This document shows positions 23,958-38,200 of a DNA stretch of 64,000 nt, piece after piece. The notes below the pieces were generated by a model that ran no database searches, was not told the origin of the DNA, and saw only the letters and a program-made list of their open reading frames with translations. Each line of letters begins with the position of its first letter. Within the stretch, counting starts at the first letter, position 1. Made by a program: the position numbers and the translations under genes. Source of the stretch: Panulirus ornatus (lineage: Eukaryota > Arthropoda > Malacostraca > Decapoda > Palinuridae). The stretch is from contig NC_092265.1 of the NCBI RefSeq assembly GCF_036320965.1, positions 313,501 to 377,500 of the forward strand, read 5' to 3'.

Positions 23958-25639
23958 TATGACTGACCCGACTTCCCTGCTTCCTGCCAGACACTCTCTC
24001 CGACATGACCAGAAATAAAGTGTGAAAAATACAACGTTTTGAAGTGGGCTAGCTATATAGATAGATGTATAGAGAGAGAGTGAAGATATTGATCTGTAGA
24101 AGGGATAGTGTTTTTAGAAGGCAGGTGTTGATCTGGGGAAGGTGTAGTGTAGTGGGAGGGACAGGTGTTGATCTGTGGAAGGGACAGTTTATCATGACAG
24201 ATAGGTAGAGGAACCTTGGAAAATTAAGTGATCGAGTAGTCAGTCCTACTTCTGTCACCTGACGGTCATCCTCAATACCCTGTAATTACTGTACTAGCGT
24301 CAGAGTACAGCTCTCACACCTGGCAACGCCAACTAACCTTTCCAAAGACTCACTACAATTCGCAGGTTTACAAAATCTATTTCACATTTTTTCTTCTAAA
24401 GGCAAGTCAAGATTCAGCTAAATTTTCTTTCCATCATAATTCAGCCAAGTCCTGTGTGTGTCGTAAACGTAACTATGATGTACCATTTTCAGGAAATGCT
24501 CATACGTAATCAAACAGATCATACAAAGGTTTACACTAAAAAGATTTCCCCAGCGCCTGCCCAAACCTACCACACGGAACTGTGCGCGGACGTGACTTCC
24601 GAGTGTCAGGGATACTCTGATGGTATAATGAAATTGTCTCCAACCATCTCTGGTGGGATCATTGCTGGGAACAACCAAAGCTGGTCGGGATCATTGCTGG
24701 GAACAACCAAAGCTGGTCGGGATCATTGCTGGGAACAACCAAAGCTGGTCGGGATCATTGCTGGGAACAACCAAAGCTGATCGGGATCATTGCTGGCAAT
24801 TTTCAGCTATGAAAACCAAAAGTGTTAGAAGGGTTGGTCAAGCTCAACAAGTAGTACCTGCAATAAGAATGTTGATTACTTGGCTAGAACATCACTTGGC
24901 TGGAACATCACTTCTTTATTATTACTTCAAAGTTTCTTTATATGATTATTATGATAGAGAGGAAATATTTTATTTTCGCCTTTTTTGTTGGTTACTCGAC
25001 TTACTATGTATAAATTGCGATCATTGTGATGTTAAGGCTTCTGTTGCACAAGATCGGGAGATACGAATATAAATTTTCACAGTCGAGGAATGCTCGCTAT
25101 GTACACTGGCAAATTTGTGTTCCAAGATCCTTTTGTCCTGAAGATCAGTGTAAAAACATGCAACACCATCGAGGTTTGCAACAAATTTTATTCTAATGTA
25201 TAAGTCGACCGATCTACAAGTGGTGTGGCGCAAAGAAAGTAAATGCTACCCATTATATAACTTGTCACTGTGTTGTATGGGTGAGGGAGGAGGATGATAA
25301 TGACTCCTATTCTGTCCTGGTCACAGGGTCATCCTACTGGAACTTGCCAGTCCATACTCCCATAGTCTTCTATGATAATGGTGTCAACTGTGGGCCCAAC
25401 ACAGACCTACACATTACTCTGTCGTAAAACAATGAGTACATTTCTACCTTATGCTCATGCCAGTTACTGGAGATGTATATCAGGTTCTTGAGGATATTAA
25501 TTAGTTTTACTATTTTCTTTGGCAGAATGTTTGAGAAGATAGACGACCAGAGGACAACCGCCCTAGTGGTGTAGGCGCCTCCACAGGAGGAGAGGATGAT
25601 GCAGGCTCCATTACTGAGATCCGTCCCTTCATGCATCTC
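23956..25639. other. Region upstream of the K2P gene
   Basis: Contains the 32-bp repeat at 24.65 kb, aatcaagc-poor unique sequence and no coding signature. It may hold the promoter and 5' exons of the channel gene, but nothing specific can be pointed to. Confidence 0.4.
24656..24800 (+). repeat. 32-bp minisatellite
   Basis: About 4.5 units, core gggatcattgctgggaacaa. Confidence 0.93.
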
Positions 25640-26263
25640 CATATGAAACTTTCAGCCGTCCCCATACAGCTCTTGCTCTCTGACATACTTCGACAAATCG
25701 GTCGAGAGTCTGCACAAGGCAGGTAAAGAAGCCCCAGGTATTAGTGTACCGCATCTTGAGAGGCAGAAGCTGGCTGAAGCACTGGCTAGGATGTTGCATC
25801 GGAGGGCGTGGCCCGACACAGTTATTGGCCCTGCCAGGTAGTCGTCAAGCTGGAGGATCACTCACACCACCAAGTGGCAGACCTGGCACGGGCGTGGAGA
25901 GCAGGTGGGGCCGGGGCTGTGGGAGAGGGTGTGGGAGACGGAGTGCAGCCCCAGGCGCCCATCCACAACGAGGGAGCGGTGTGGACGGTGGATGGGTGGA
26001 CAGCCTCTGACCCCGAGAAAACCTGTGACCGACGAAATATCAAAACTGCCAACGGCAACAGCAGCAACGGCAGCAACTCTGACAGTGACAGCTTCTCCAG
26101 CGACACCTCTGGAAGCAGTGCAGGGGATAGCAGCAGTGGAGGCAGTTTCGAGTGCGGGCTGGGGTGGGTGCGGTCGGAGGGCGGCGGCAGGTGCTGCACC
26201 TGCTGCATGTGCCCCACGCCAAGCGGGTCTGCCGCACCAAAACAAGACACAGAGGGCACGGTG
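25640..26263 (+). other. Putative 5' leader or N-terminal extension of the K2P gene
   Basis: GC- and CpG-rich DNA upstream of the chosen start. The exon 1 frame is open back to codon 25790 (the TAG at 25787-25789 closes it) but holds no ATG before 26207 (in CTCCMCP) and 26264. The conceptual extension is about 150 residues with a Ser/Asn/Gly-rich middle. A weak acceptor-like ctgccag ends at 25837, so this could be an exon continuation from an unseen 5' exon. No TATA box or initiator can be defended. Confidence 0.4.
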
Positions 26264-26639
26264 ATGCCTGGAAGTGGGCCCCTGGTGGCGCCCCGGAAGG
26301 CACGCTTCTGGAACGCCCTAGCCCTAAAGGAAGACAACGCCCGATTCCTTCTGCTGGCGCTGGTGCTGCTGCTGTACATGGTGGCTGGCGCTCTTGTCTT
26401 CCAGGCCTTTGAGGAAGACAACGAACAAAAAGAAAGAAACACTTACCTTACACAGTATGACGAGAAGCTCAAGGAACTGAAGGAAGATATAGACTTTAAC
26501 AACGTGAGTTTGTCACAGGTGGAGGAGCTTCTTTATATCTGGGGCAACATGACCGACGACGGACACAGTCCCCAAAGGCGACGACATTGGGATTTCGCTG
26601 GGAGTTTCCACTTTGTCTACACCGTCGTCTCTACCATTG
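26264..26639 (+). CDS. KCNK13-like: K2P exon 1: N terminus, TM1, cap, first half of pore 1
   Basis: Encodes residues 1-125 and the first base of codon 126. It carries the short N terminus, EDNARF, TM1, the charged cap segment with NVS and NMT sequons, and VVSTI of pore 1. The donor follows ATT G with gtgagt, so the intron splits the first glycine codon of the filter TIGYG (phase 1). Frame, donor and motif agree, so the 3' border is secure. Only the start codon is uncertain. Confidence 0.92.
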
Positions 26640-29151
26640 GTGAGTTAGTTTGATAAGTGTTCTTCCCTTTCCCGTTATTGTGCCCCTAATGATTTATTCG
26701 TCTACTGTAAGCCTGCGCAGTTCTTCTGTAAACGCAATACTAATATTCGGGAGTATTGTTCAGAAGCAAAGTTCTATGACGACCCTCCTCCAAATGGACA
26801 CTGGCCATACATCTGGAATGACATTAAAGGTAGTATTGTGGTCCTGTGTTGCTCCCCTCCCTCTGCGTGTCACCTGTTCACGAACCATCAGATGCTGTAT
26901 GGTATCGGGCCCGCCTCGGATCTGGTCAGTGTTTTTGGGGTTCAGTGTCGTCGGGAAGTCTCCCATGAAGGTCACAGTTCCAAGTGAATTTTGCGACGAT
27001 CGTCCCACATGCTGAACATAAAGTGCGAATGGAGGTCTCTCCTCTACCATGACAGCTGGGAGATGAAGCACCAGAGAAATCCTATGGCATGACCCCGTCC
27101 AGTGAACAGGTATAACATTTGCTGCCTCTGGATCACCTAATTTCAAACGGACAAGAGAAAGTGAGAGAAATAGACAGACAAGCAGATAGACAAAGAGACA
27201 ATTTGAAGGGCCCTCATTTACCTACTACCACATACATTAAAGTTTGTCATACAACCTTCTCTCATAACTTTTCATTCGTTATTCTGATTTTCAACTTTAG
27301 TCAGTACTGTTCCAATATGTTTGAGTTACTTTCCTCAAAGTTTCGATTGGAAAATTGGTGTCCGGAAACATCTGAAAGAGACGGCTTGGTTAGGCATTCT
27401 ATTTATTGCTTCAACTTCGGCTGCTGTAAATGATTACTTTCCTGAGGCAGGGACGTTCCCACCTATTACTAAGGCTTTAATTCTTTTCATGTTTCTAAGT
27501 GGATATGTGTGGCCGTGTTGGGCGCCGGGGGGCCGTGTGATGGGAGCCTCAGGGACGGATGAGATGGCGTGTGACAGAGACTTTAAAACAAGAATGCTTC
27601 AAACTACAGACACATCTAAGATCTCGACAACTGTACAAACCTATAACCCCCTTGGTTCCTTCGAAGCCTCCAAGCACTCAGGGAAGCTCCAGTCATCCAT
27701 CGGCGTACACAATGAACAATGTTTAGCTCAGCATAGTAAATCTTCACAAATTAAAAAGACATAACACGAATACAAACACACCCACAATCTGCCGGAGGTA
27801 TACAAATAAGGCACCAAAAATACGCTTCAATAGGCATAAAAAAATTACACCATACATCTGTACAATAATCTTTTCCCTCTCAAGCTATCCCTTCCCCTGT
27901 CCCACCTCTTCTTCCTCTCCTATAACCATCCTATCTAGACTGAATAAAGCTGGGATGTGGAGGGTGGTATTAGGAGGAAAGAGGGAGGGAAAGAAGGACT
28001 GGAAGCTGGCACGAAGAGGGAGAGAAAAGACGGGGCTGGAGGCTGGTACGAGTAGGCTATAGACATGGTGTGGCCAGGGACGGAGTATGTCTCATAGTGT
28101 GACTAGGGTTATGGTATGGCTCATATTGTGGCCAGGGACAGGGTGTGGCGTACAGGATGGCCTGGGACGAGGTGTGGCGTACAGGGTGGCAAGGGACGAG
28201 GTGTGGCGTACAGGGTGGTCAGGGACAGGAAGTGGCGTGCAGGGTGGCCAGGGACAGTGTTAGGCCAATAGCATATCTGGTTTGGCCCATGCCACTCTCC
28301 AGGAACGTTCTTCATGTGGAACCTCGACTTCATATGGAAGCTGCTGCTGCTGGGGAGACGTCAACCTTCCCAGCCACTAGCCACCTCTCATGGTGGGTGA
28401 GGAGGGATTAAAGACGATAAGTTCTTTGGAAAATGATCTCAAACAGGGACTCTATACAAGGATGTGTGATAAGTGTGCGGACAGCATAGGTTGTTGGCGT
28501 CAAGAAAAGTTAATCGTTGTCACACTTCGTTCTGGTTACAGAAATTGTCCCTGTATGAGGCTAGCCATGGTTAAACCCTTCCTGGCCTTTAAGCAGGCTA
28601 CCGGAAAGTAGTTTACACTTGTGAATAATGATACACTTGCCGTACATATTCAAGGTCTTGTACGCTGACAAATGGAGATCTATATGATTATGTACAAGTA
28701 TTCATTAACACATCTGGATTTTTTCTTGCAAAAATACGTATAATTATACACAAAGTCTTGAAGTATCTAGGTTCACGACCATAGACACGCGGAAAACTTT
28801 GGTCTGAGTCGACCAATCCTAGTGGCAGAGGGCAGGAAGCCTGCCCTAGTGTCCCCAACTTACTGAGGCAGATCAACTCTGGCGACACTCTGGCCTCCTG
28901 CCGTGGTGTCCAGAGCATGTTCGTCAACCAGAGTTTCCTGCCGACTTTCACCCTTCACCAGGTGTCTGCCGCTAGCCTGTCTCCATGGTTGGCCCGCCCG
29001 CTCTAACAATATGACACTCCCTCTGTCGACCTAACGACATAATCCTGCTGGATTTTTGCTGAGAAAATAGAAATGAAGGCGACTGACCTAACATAAAATA
29101 TCATCACTGAAATAAGAAAAGGACAAAACATAGCAGACACAAACAATGTCC

Positions 29152-29208
<57 letters not shown>

Positions 29209-32200
29209 GTGACGTTCCTCAACCACACTCTATCTATTACCACACATCTCTCTTACCCTTTAATTACTTACTATATCAAACCACCTCACATCACACAATG
29301 TTCTCAAACATTTCATTTCCAACACATCCACCCTCCTCCACACAACCCTACCTATAGCCCATGCCTCGCAATCATATAATATGGTTGGAACTACTATTTC
29401 TTCAAACATACCCATTTTCGCTCTCCGAGATAACGTTCTCTCTTTCCACACTTCTTCATCGCTCCCAGAACCTTCGCCCCTCCCCCTCCTATGACTCAAT
29501 TCCACTTCCGTGGTTCTATTTGCTACAAAGTTCAATCCCAAATGCCTAAAACACTTCACTTCCAGTTTTTCTCCATTCAAACTCACATGTCAACTGACAT
29601 ATCCCTCAACCCTGCTGAACCCAATAACATTGCTCTTATTCACACTTATTCTCAACTTTCTACTTTCACACACTTTTCCAAACTCATTCGCCAACTTCTG
29701 CAGTTTCGCACTCGAATCAGCCGCCAGTGCTGTATCATCAGCGAACAACAACTGGATATATGACTTAGATATGATGTGTAAAACGCAAACAAAATATAAG
29801 ATATAAACACACTCAGAAAAAACAAAGTACATAGCACATAAAAGTAAGGAAAACACTAAAAGCGAAACAAATGAACAAAATCATGAAGGGTATTATAAGT
29901 TGCAATCTAATTACCAAATATGGAAACAGAAATATAGAAAATCTTACAGTTAAGGAAACACAGATGAACAATATTAAACGAGGAAGGAATATAGAAAGTC
30001 CATCACTAAATCCACTAAGTTGGGTCATGCGAGACCGTTAGTGTCCGGATGTGGAGTTGAGGTCAGGTCGTCTAACCGTCTCTGACCTTCGCAACCCAGG
30101 ACCGGGTTGGACCTCCTGTCTAGAAATGGCAGACTCGGTAGCTTGTGGTGGGTCAATGACGTGTTCCATCTGTAACTAAAACGGTATTTAAGTCTACGTT
30201 CTACTGGCGGGCCATCAAAGAGCTGTATGGCTGTGGTCATGTTTGGATGTTGATGATAGGTGTGTGTGTGTGTGTGTGTGTGTTCTGTCTGTTGTTATAG
30301 ATATATAATGTTTAAGTTGGTGTGCTTATATCCGCCATTACTTATGTACTTGTATTTGATAAGACTCGGAGGTAAATACTGACTCACATGACAAGTTTTT
30401 TTAATTGCCGTGTTGTGGGAATGACCTCCACGTTGTTTACATTACGGGAAGGGCAGCCATGGTTGTTGAGAAGAGGCATGGGCAACCGTGGTAGCTGGGA
30501 GGAGGCGTGGGCAGCCATGATTACTAGGAGGAGGCGTGGGCAGCCGTGGTTACTGGTAGGAGGCGTTAGCAGCCGCGGTAGGTTTGGGTATCAGGAAGGT
30601 TGCGTGGGTTGGGGAGGACTGTGGTTGTCGGGACGGGCGCCGGCTTAAGGTCAGAACGGAAGGTCCTGAAATAATGATATCGTGACCTTCTCCTCTACAA
30701 TACTAGCGGACAGGATCGATGCTCGCCGCTGCAGCTACTTTGGTCCAGGACCAAAATATAGTTGGTATTTCTGGCCTTGAGTGGCCGGTGATGGAGGCCG
30801 CTGCCGGCTCCGCGTCCTCTCGTCAGGTCACCCCTGCCTCGCCGTTTTAAGTCATTCTCCTCCTGGGGAACATAATATTATCTCTGGCAGTACGACTACG
30901 GGGTACCCCGCAATTACGACCTGGACTGAGGGTCACCGTCAGTTGTTTCTGTAGGCCAGGTTACATTTTGACCAGAGCAGCCACTCGTGTCACTGATTTT
31001 CACTTCATTCTCAGACATCCTGCTTTAACGCCCATCTATATGTTTGTCCTAGAGGTAGGTATGTCGCAAAGATATGCATATCCCAAAGGTATGAACGTCC
31101 TAAAGGTAAGTATGTCCCAGAGGTATGTGTATCCTAGACGTAGGTATGTCCCAGAGGACACTTGTACTAACAATGTCTGAAGGTCAGCAAGTGTGTGTCA
31201 GCCAGTCATGCTGGCTGACTCCCGTGACTCCCAGTGTAGTGTGGGCATGACACAAGTAGGACAGATGCCACTTGTATTTTGTTACGAGTGGCATGACTCG
31301 TGAGATCTGTCTGACACAAGCGATGGTGTTGGCAGACCTGTGGCAAAGATGCCCCTGAGGTTCAGCCAGAACTTGGGTACTTTGGCGCTTTCATGGAATT
31401 ATTCCTTAGAACAGCTGATGGTTGTGGTTCTGATTTTCTGATATTCTTGCACAGAGCCCTTGGTAATGCACGATTTCTCTACTATTAAGGACCTATGTGA
31501 ACAGATTTAGAGTAGGGCGGATGTGCACTACTTGAATACAAATAGATTGCAATTCTTGGACAAACCAGATTCTTCATTATGTCATGACAGACCATGTTCA
31601 GCACCTCCATCAGCTCAAACACGTGTACAACAGTTTTAAAGGTCAGTTGTTTCAGGGTATGAGCAGCAGCACTGCTGACCACAACATGAATATTCATCTA
31701 TTCGGGCAAGGTTTCACAGGGATTACTGTGATATCTTTTCTTAGATGATTTTATTAAGATGATTTTTGTAAATACTACAACTTTCATATATTGATTTATT
31801 GCCTAATCAGGATCATGTTGGTTGTCTGACAACTTGGTTATGTTGGTTATACCTGGTCAAGTCCGTTCACAGGGAGAGAGGATGATTCTCTCCAACATTC
31901 TTTCAGACAATTCTTGTGATAGACTGAAAGATGTGCTTTGTAGCAGGTGGGCCACGACACGGACAGCCTCTTATAAACGTGATTCCCGAGCATCCCATTA
32001 CACCACACGACGTTCACCGCTACCAGGTTACTCACAAGTCCAATCTCCTATCTCATTATCCTCATTCCCCTGGGCTACCGACACACCCTCTCCTCATCCA
32101 CCGTTAATGCTGCCTCACTCCTCCCACCAACCAGTAGTGCTGTCTCACTCTGCACCTCAACTGGATGGTAATACTACTCGTCATTTCAACCTTCCCTCAT

Positions 32201-35200
32201 CACCACATTACTCCTACCTCTGATCTGTGCTTATCTTTCCCTTGTTTTCGTTTCCGTGTATCGTCCTCACGTGTTCTGTGCTCTATATAAAAACCTTCAC
32301 CTCCACCGTCTGATACAAGAGACTGATGTTCTTCCCTTCTCAGTCCATTTCTCTTCCAACCCGTGAATCCATTCCATTAGCTTCGGTCCCTTTCCCTCCA
32401 ACCTCATGGAATACTTGACTTCAACATTTCACCCTGTACAGCTTCCGAAGAATATCTTGTACCTGTCCTTCTGTTACTGTTCACATTTTATTTCTGTATG
32501 TCATAATTCCAATATTCACATCAACGTTCTCCTCTCTATATACTACTTTCTGTAGGATCTTGCCTCACCATCTACCACCCTCTCACCCCTTCTTACTCAC
32601 CTTTCTCCTTCCCTTCTTGTCTCACCCCCACCACAGTTTCCTACTTCCTTCCCTCAGGTTATCTCTCCTTACTCATTCTCTCACATTCTACCACACAACA
32701 TCTCACCTCTTACCACGCACCCGTCCCTGCAACACACCTACACTTAATCATCCACCTCTCATCGGTCAATCCTCTCTGCCACATAACCTCCCATCTCTCC
32801 CAAGCAATAACAACCTTCTCAGTTATCCGGATATTGTGGACGCTACTGGATCCCCCATCCCTGACCCACCACAACGGCTACCTATAGACGTATTAGGAGG
32901 AAGTGAGACTAGGATAAGTGTGAGTAGTCGTAAAAGTTTGTGGGAGTATACCAAACATGCGGAACAAGGAAGAAACGATATTCCCTCAACTTATATCTGA
33001 ATGACCAGAAAATCACGTAGATTCAAGAGAGAAATGAGCTTGTCTTCAGGGCGCTCGTAAAAGAAACGACAAAAGCTAAGAAGAAATCTTGCTGCAGGTA
33101 TCAAAAAAAAACTGAAACCGGGACAACAGTCGAGGAAAATGACTCCTGTTTACAATAGCATGGAGACGTACCTGTGTGGGGTAACAACATACGAGAGACC
33201 TCATTAAACCTCTGGACTTGGAGAAACATGAGACTTTGTCCTAAAGGTACGAGGATCTGATGACGATCCCCCCCCCCCCCCCCCTCTAATCCCAGCCATG
33301 TAAATCTACAATACTAATTCGTATGAACTATACTCACCATAATGTGGACGCAGTGCAAGTAAATGGGAGACAGGAGAGACCGAGAATTTGGTAGAGAAGG
33401 GGAGGTGGCCCTCCCCATTAATCCAGGCGCCTCTCGGTGAGGAGACCAGCCAACAGGCTGATAAACATGCCAGAAGTAGTGTGGCGTATTCATGTGGCCG
33501 CCCCAGGTACACAAAGGCGAATGTTTGTTCAATTACAGTCCTTTTCTACACAACCTCTCCTCGACAACACCAGCCCTTCCCTCCCTCCCTCACCGGCCTC
33601 TCCCTCTCCTCTCCCTCTCCCGCCTTCTCTTGCTCTCGACTTTTCACTGCATTTTCAAGTCTCTCTCTACCCCCTCCCCCTCATTTTATCTTTGTATGTA
33701 TGTATGTATGTTTCTAAAGGTCGTGCGCACACACATACACACACACCATTTATTTCTTTGACGATTTTTATTCTAGTTTACACTTATCGGAACATAATTT
33801 GGGATTTGAGAAACCGTCACTTGTTAGCAAGTGATGTGAAGTGATGTGGGTGAGGCTGTCTATAGACTTGTTTAGCTTTCACAACAACAGACTTAGCATT
33901 GCTGGTTCCACTGCTGACCACAAGCTCAGGAGGGAGCTATATTGCCGACATATACAAACAGTAGACAAAGATTAATGCAGATGGTTGGGTTTTCTGGTGT
34001 AAGGGATATTTTGCCTTCCCGGCCATCAGTGACGCCTATAATGTTTATATCTGTCTAGTGATGGTAATGTCCGCCTGCCTCCATCCCCTCCTTCATTTGT
34101 TACTTGCTTCATCCCCGCTCCTGCTGACTCTCAACCCTCATACTTCACAACCCGGGAGTGCCAAATAGCATGAGCACTTCCTCTGGTATGTCACCCTGGA
34201 ACAACCTCACACTCTCCAGTGTCATACTTTTTGGTGTTTCTGATCTGCAGATGGGCCACCGTTCCTCACATTTGACCCACCCTCCACTTGCCGCAGTCCT
34301 ATACCGTAGCCTCACCACACACTCTCCTCTGACCCTGACCTCACCACACACCCTCCTCTGACCCTCATCTTTTGTGGGTCAATAATTACTCCGGCATTAC
34401 TGCGGGTTTTCTGTGGGTTACTAGTTACTGTGTAATGGCTACTTAATATTGAGGTGAGTTCCTTCAAGGCAGTCAAAGAAGACGCAATGTGGTCCAGTGG
34501 CACCACGGACCACCAGAGTCGGGTCAGTCATGACATCACGGACCTCCAGGGTTCAAGTTATGGCCAGGCCATGAAGGGGCCATGGACAACCTGGTCATGA
34601 CTTTCAACATCAGTATCACTTGTGTCTTAACTGATGATGATCATGACATGATGACCCAGCAGCCAGGTCAGGTGACATGATGACCCAGCAGCCAGGTCAG
34701 GTGACATGATGACCCAGCAGCCAGGTACAACACTCACTGTCCGTCTGGGACAACACCTGCTCTCCGCCCGTTGCTACACTCACCTTCATAACAACATGCA
34801 TAACAACTCTCAAAATGTAAATATAGATTCTGAACAGCTTTGAAAAAAATTGATCATCAATAGAAAATCCAATTAAGGACCTTCCAATATACGACAGTCA
34901 GCCAGTCATGTATGCCATGTCAATATGTCAATATGTCAATCAGCTGAGTGTGTTAGGGACTTGGCGCTATGGATCGGCATTACCTACAAAACACTTGTAG
35001 TTCAATGCCAGGGTTGCCTGTGTGACCCCGGTAGTGCCAGGGTTGCCTGCGTGACAATGGCATTGCTGGAGTTGCTTGCAAGACTATGACAATGCTAAGG
35101 TTGTATGCATGACAGTAGTAGAGCCAGGAATGCATATGCGACAGTGTCTTTTGCCACTGCCCTGTCTGTTGCTATCACTCTGTGTGGTACGACTACCGTG

Positions 35201-38200
35201 TCTGTAACCTGACCTGGTGGCATCAAGTAACCAGTTGGTCTCTCATTCTTATCGTCTTGTCTCTTTCATCACAATCTTAACAACCTTCCATACCTTCCAT
35301 CTAAATACCACCTCCACCCTCGTCAACCCATCTACCGACCCTTTCAGTAACCGACCCCTCCACCCCGGCAACCTACCTACCGACCCCTTCATCAACCGTC
35401 CCCTCCATCCCGGCAACCCACCTCTACCCCGGCAACCCACCTCCACCCCGGCGACCCACCTCTACCCCGGCAACCCACCTCTACCCCGGCAACCCACCTC
35501 CACCCCGGCAACCCACCTCTACCCCGGCGACCCACCTCCACCCCGGCAACCCACCTCCAGGCCGCCACTTTCCTGTAGTTCCAACTTTTCTTAACCTAAT
35601 TACCTAAGTCTTCACCGCCTATTTGCCTCCCCTCCCCGCAGGTCATGGTCCCAGGATCATGGCCGTTCATGGTCGGTAGTAATGGTTTCTTAGCCACGAG
35701 TCATGGGTGTGAGGCCATTTGGCTTAAGGTCGATGCTCATGGTCCTGATGTCAGGGAGATCTTGGTCTCTGAGCCATGATAGCCAAGCATGTTGATCTAT
35801 GGTAATCATGGCCACGCAGCCATAATGGCTGACGGAGGGTTGTTATGGTCTCTGAGCCATGGTGGTCATGGTCCTATGGCTATGGTAGTCATAGTCTCGG
35901 GACCATGTTAGTCATGGCACTAGGGCCATGGTAATCATTCTCCTGGGCCAAGGTTTTATGATTCTTGGGCCAAGGTATTCATGGTTTTACGGCAATCATT
36001 GTCATGGTTCTAAAGCCATTGTAGTCATCGTTCTTGGGCCATTACAATCATATTTCTAGGGCTATGGGACTTATGGTCTTAAGCCATGGTAGTTTAAGGC
36101 GTTCTTATATCGTGTAACGGTGAAGTGTGAGTGAGGGGGCACAAGACACGATCAACAACCCAGTGTTTTATTGGGTCAATATTTGATAGAGGTCATGATG
36201 AAGCGTAGAGTGAGCTGCTGCAAGTGGTACATGATGAAGCGTAGAGTGAGCTGCAGCAAGTGGTACATGATGAAGCGTAGAGTGAGCTGCAGCAAGTGGT
36301 ACATGATGAAGCGTAGAGTGAGCTGCAGCAAGTGGTACATGATGAAGCGTAGAGTGAGCTGCTGCAAGTGGTACATGATGAAGCGTAGAGTGAGCTGCTG
36401 CAAGTGGTACATGATGAAGCGTAGAGTGAGCTGCTGCAAATGGTACATTTATGATGAATCAAGATAAGGTCTACATGGTTCTCCTGGCGCTGTGAGACGG
36501 TTAGAAGGCGAAGATAACCTTTCATGGGCAGAGTTGCATTAAATATTGGATCTCGCACAGCTTCTCCAGAGGATAGGGGACATCTGACGACGTCCTGAGT
36601 TAGTGGATAGCTGCCTTATATGCTCTGTGCTGCAGGGGGCGTGGTCGCACATACTGTCGATTAAGCTGCTTCCGGAAAAAATACATTGGCGATGTCCGAC
36701 GCTTCCTGTCGAGGATGCTGGTGCTAGATTAACTCGATGCTGATGCCGTTGGATGTCGTAGCCGATGAAACTGCATAGAGCCCCTGTGAGGAGAATAAGA
36801 TAACAAATAAAAACATCAGTAAAGGGAGTAGATGGGGAAATGGTAACAGGCAAAGCAAAGGTGAGCATCAAATGTGAGAATTTTGATAGAGTATTGAGTG
36901 TCAGATGTTCCCTCAGGGTACGGTGCTACGTCTCCCAGGACGGAGAAGGGCAAGATCTTCTGTATCTTCTACGGTCTTATTGGCTGTTCCTCCGGCATCC
37001 TTTTCTTCAACCTGTTCTTGGAACGCATCATCACCCTCTTAGCCTTTATCATGAGGTAAGTATCATTATCATGAGGTTAAGTATCATTATCATGTGGTGA
37101 GTATCATTATCATGAGGTGAGTGTCATTGTCATAAGGTAGGTGTCTGTAGGGCAGTTTATGCACGTCCTCCTGATAATGACAATAGCCAGTTCTTGCCCT
37201 CTGCTTTCAGGGCCCGCCATGAGAGAAAGCAGAGAGAGCGAGCAGCAGCCGCGGGCCAGGAGACTGTAGTGGAAAACAACCGTCGGGGATCCCAGGACTC
37301 CATGGAAGATTCGAGTCTGGACTCATGGAAACCTTCAGTGTACTGGGTCATGTTTTACCTTTCCATCGCTTCAGTCATCGTCGCTTTTCTCGGTGCAGTC
37401 ATGTTCATGGAGGTCAGTGACTCCACGCTTCTCTTCATGTGGTTCCGGCCATAGTGGTTGGTCTATGATATCGCGCCAGTGTAGACAGTGTGATGGTGGA
37501 GGTGATGATCATGTCTCCTCATACAACAAGCCAGGCCAGCTGCACGTCTGCCGCATATCGTGCTGCATATTCTAGGGTTGAAAGCTGTCATGCTAAACAC
37601 ACACACATCATATTTAACGTGATGAACTCATAGGGTAAATGTTGTTGAGAACCGTAGTATTAGAGAGGGAAAACTGTTCATAATGAGTCATGTATACGTG
37701 AGTAACGTGTTACTTATGATGAGTGGCTTGTGTTACCCATGATGAATTGCTGGTGTTTCTCATGATGGCTGGCTAGTGGTACTTATGGCGAGTGTCTGTT
37801 TTTCTGGTTTTACCCATGGCGAGTAGTTCATTGTATTCATGATCAGTGACTGGTGGTTCTTATGGTGAGTGGCTAGTGATACTCACGGCGAGTGGCTGGG
37901 ATTACTCATGGCGAGTGTCTGATAGTACTCATGGTGAGTATCAGGTAGTACTCATGGCGAGTGGCTGGTGGTACTTATGGTGAGTGACTGGTGTTACTCA
38001 TGTGATGAGTTGCTAATGGTACTAATGGTGTGTGGCTGCTATCATTTATGCTGAGTATATATGATGATACAATTCAAATAGTAATTATCTTATGGTGCAG
38101 TTTATGGTACAGATTATGATGCAACTTATAGTACAGATTATGGTACAACTTATGATACAGTTTATGGTAAAGCTTGTGGTATAACTTATGGTACAACTCA

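Larger units (their letters stand above)
26640..36916 (+). other. K2P intron 1
   Basis: A 10.3-kb phase-1 intron interrupting the first pore filter codon. Contents: short minisatellites near 28.1, 30.5, 34.7, 35.4, 35.6-36.1 and 36.2 kb, (CT)n at 29.15 kb, (GT)n at 30.25 kb, poly-C at 33.27 kb and an antisense LINE fragment at 29.2-29.8 kb. The remainder shows nothing I recognise. The open frame at 27321-27764 has no identifiable domain. Confidence 0.85.

Noticed and set aside
22631..23966. Proline/alanine-rich repeat protein frames of 180-250 codons on both strands
   Set aside because: Produced by the 30-bp minisatellite; no start context, no splice structure and equal openness on both strands.
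25808..26639. Channel start at 25808
   Set aside because: That codon is GTG, not ATG. The ATG at 26264 gives the family-typical length, so the upstream part is described separately.
27321..27764. 147-codon frame in intron 1
   Set aside because: No domain, no splice context, and the channel reading frame is fully explained by other exons.
33437..33844. Plus-strand frames rich in Ser/Pro/Leu
   Set aside because: Pyrimidine-rich low-complexity DNA with (GTAT)n and (CA)n tracts; no protein signature.
36539..36871. 110-codon minus-strand frame beside exon 2
   Set aside because: No recognisable family and no supporting signals; left as chance.
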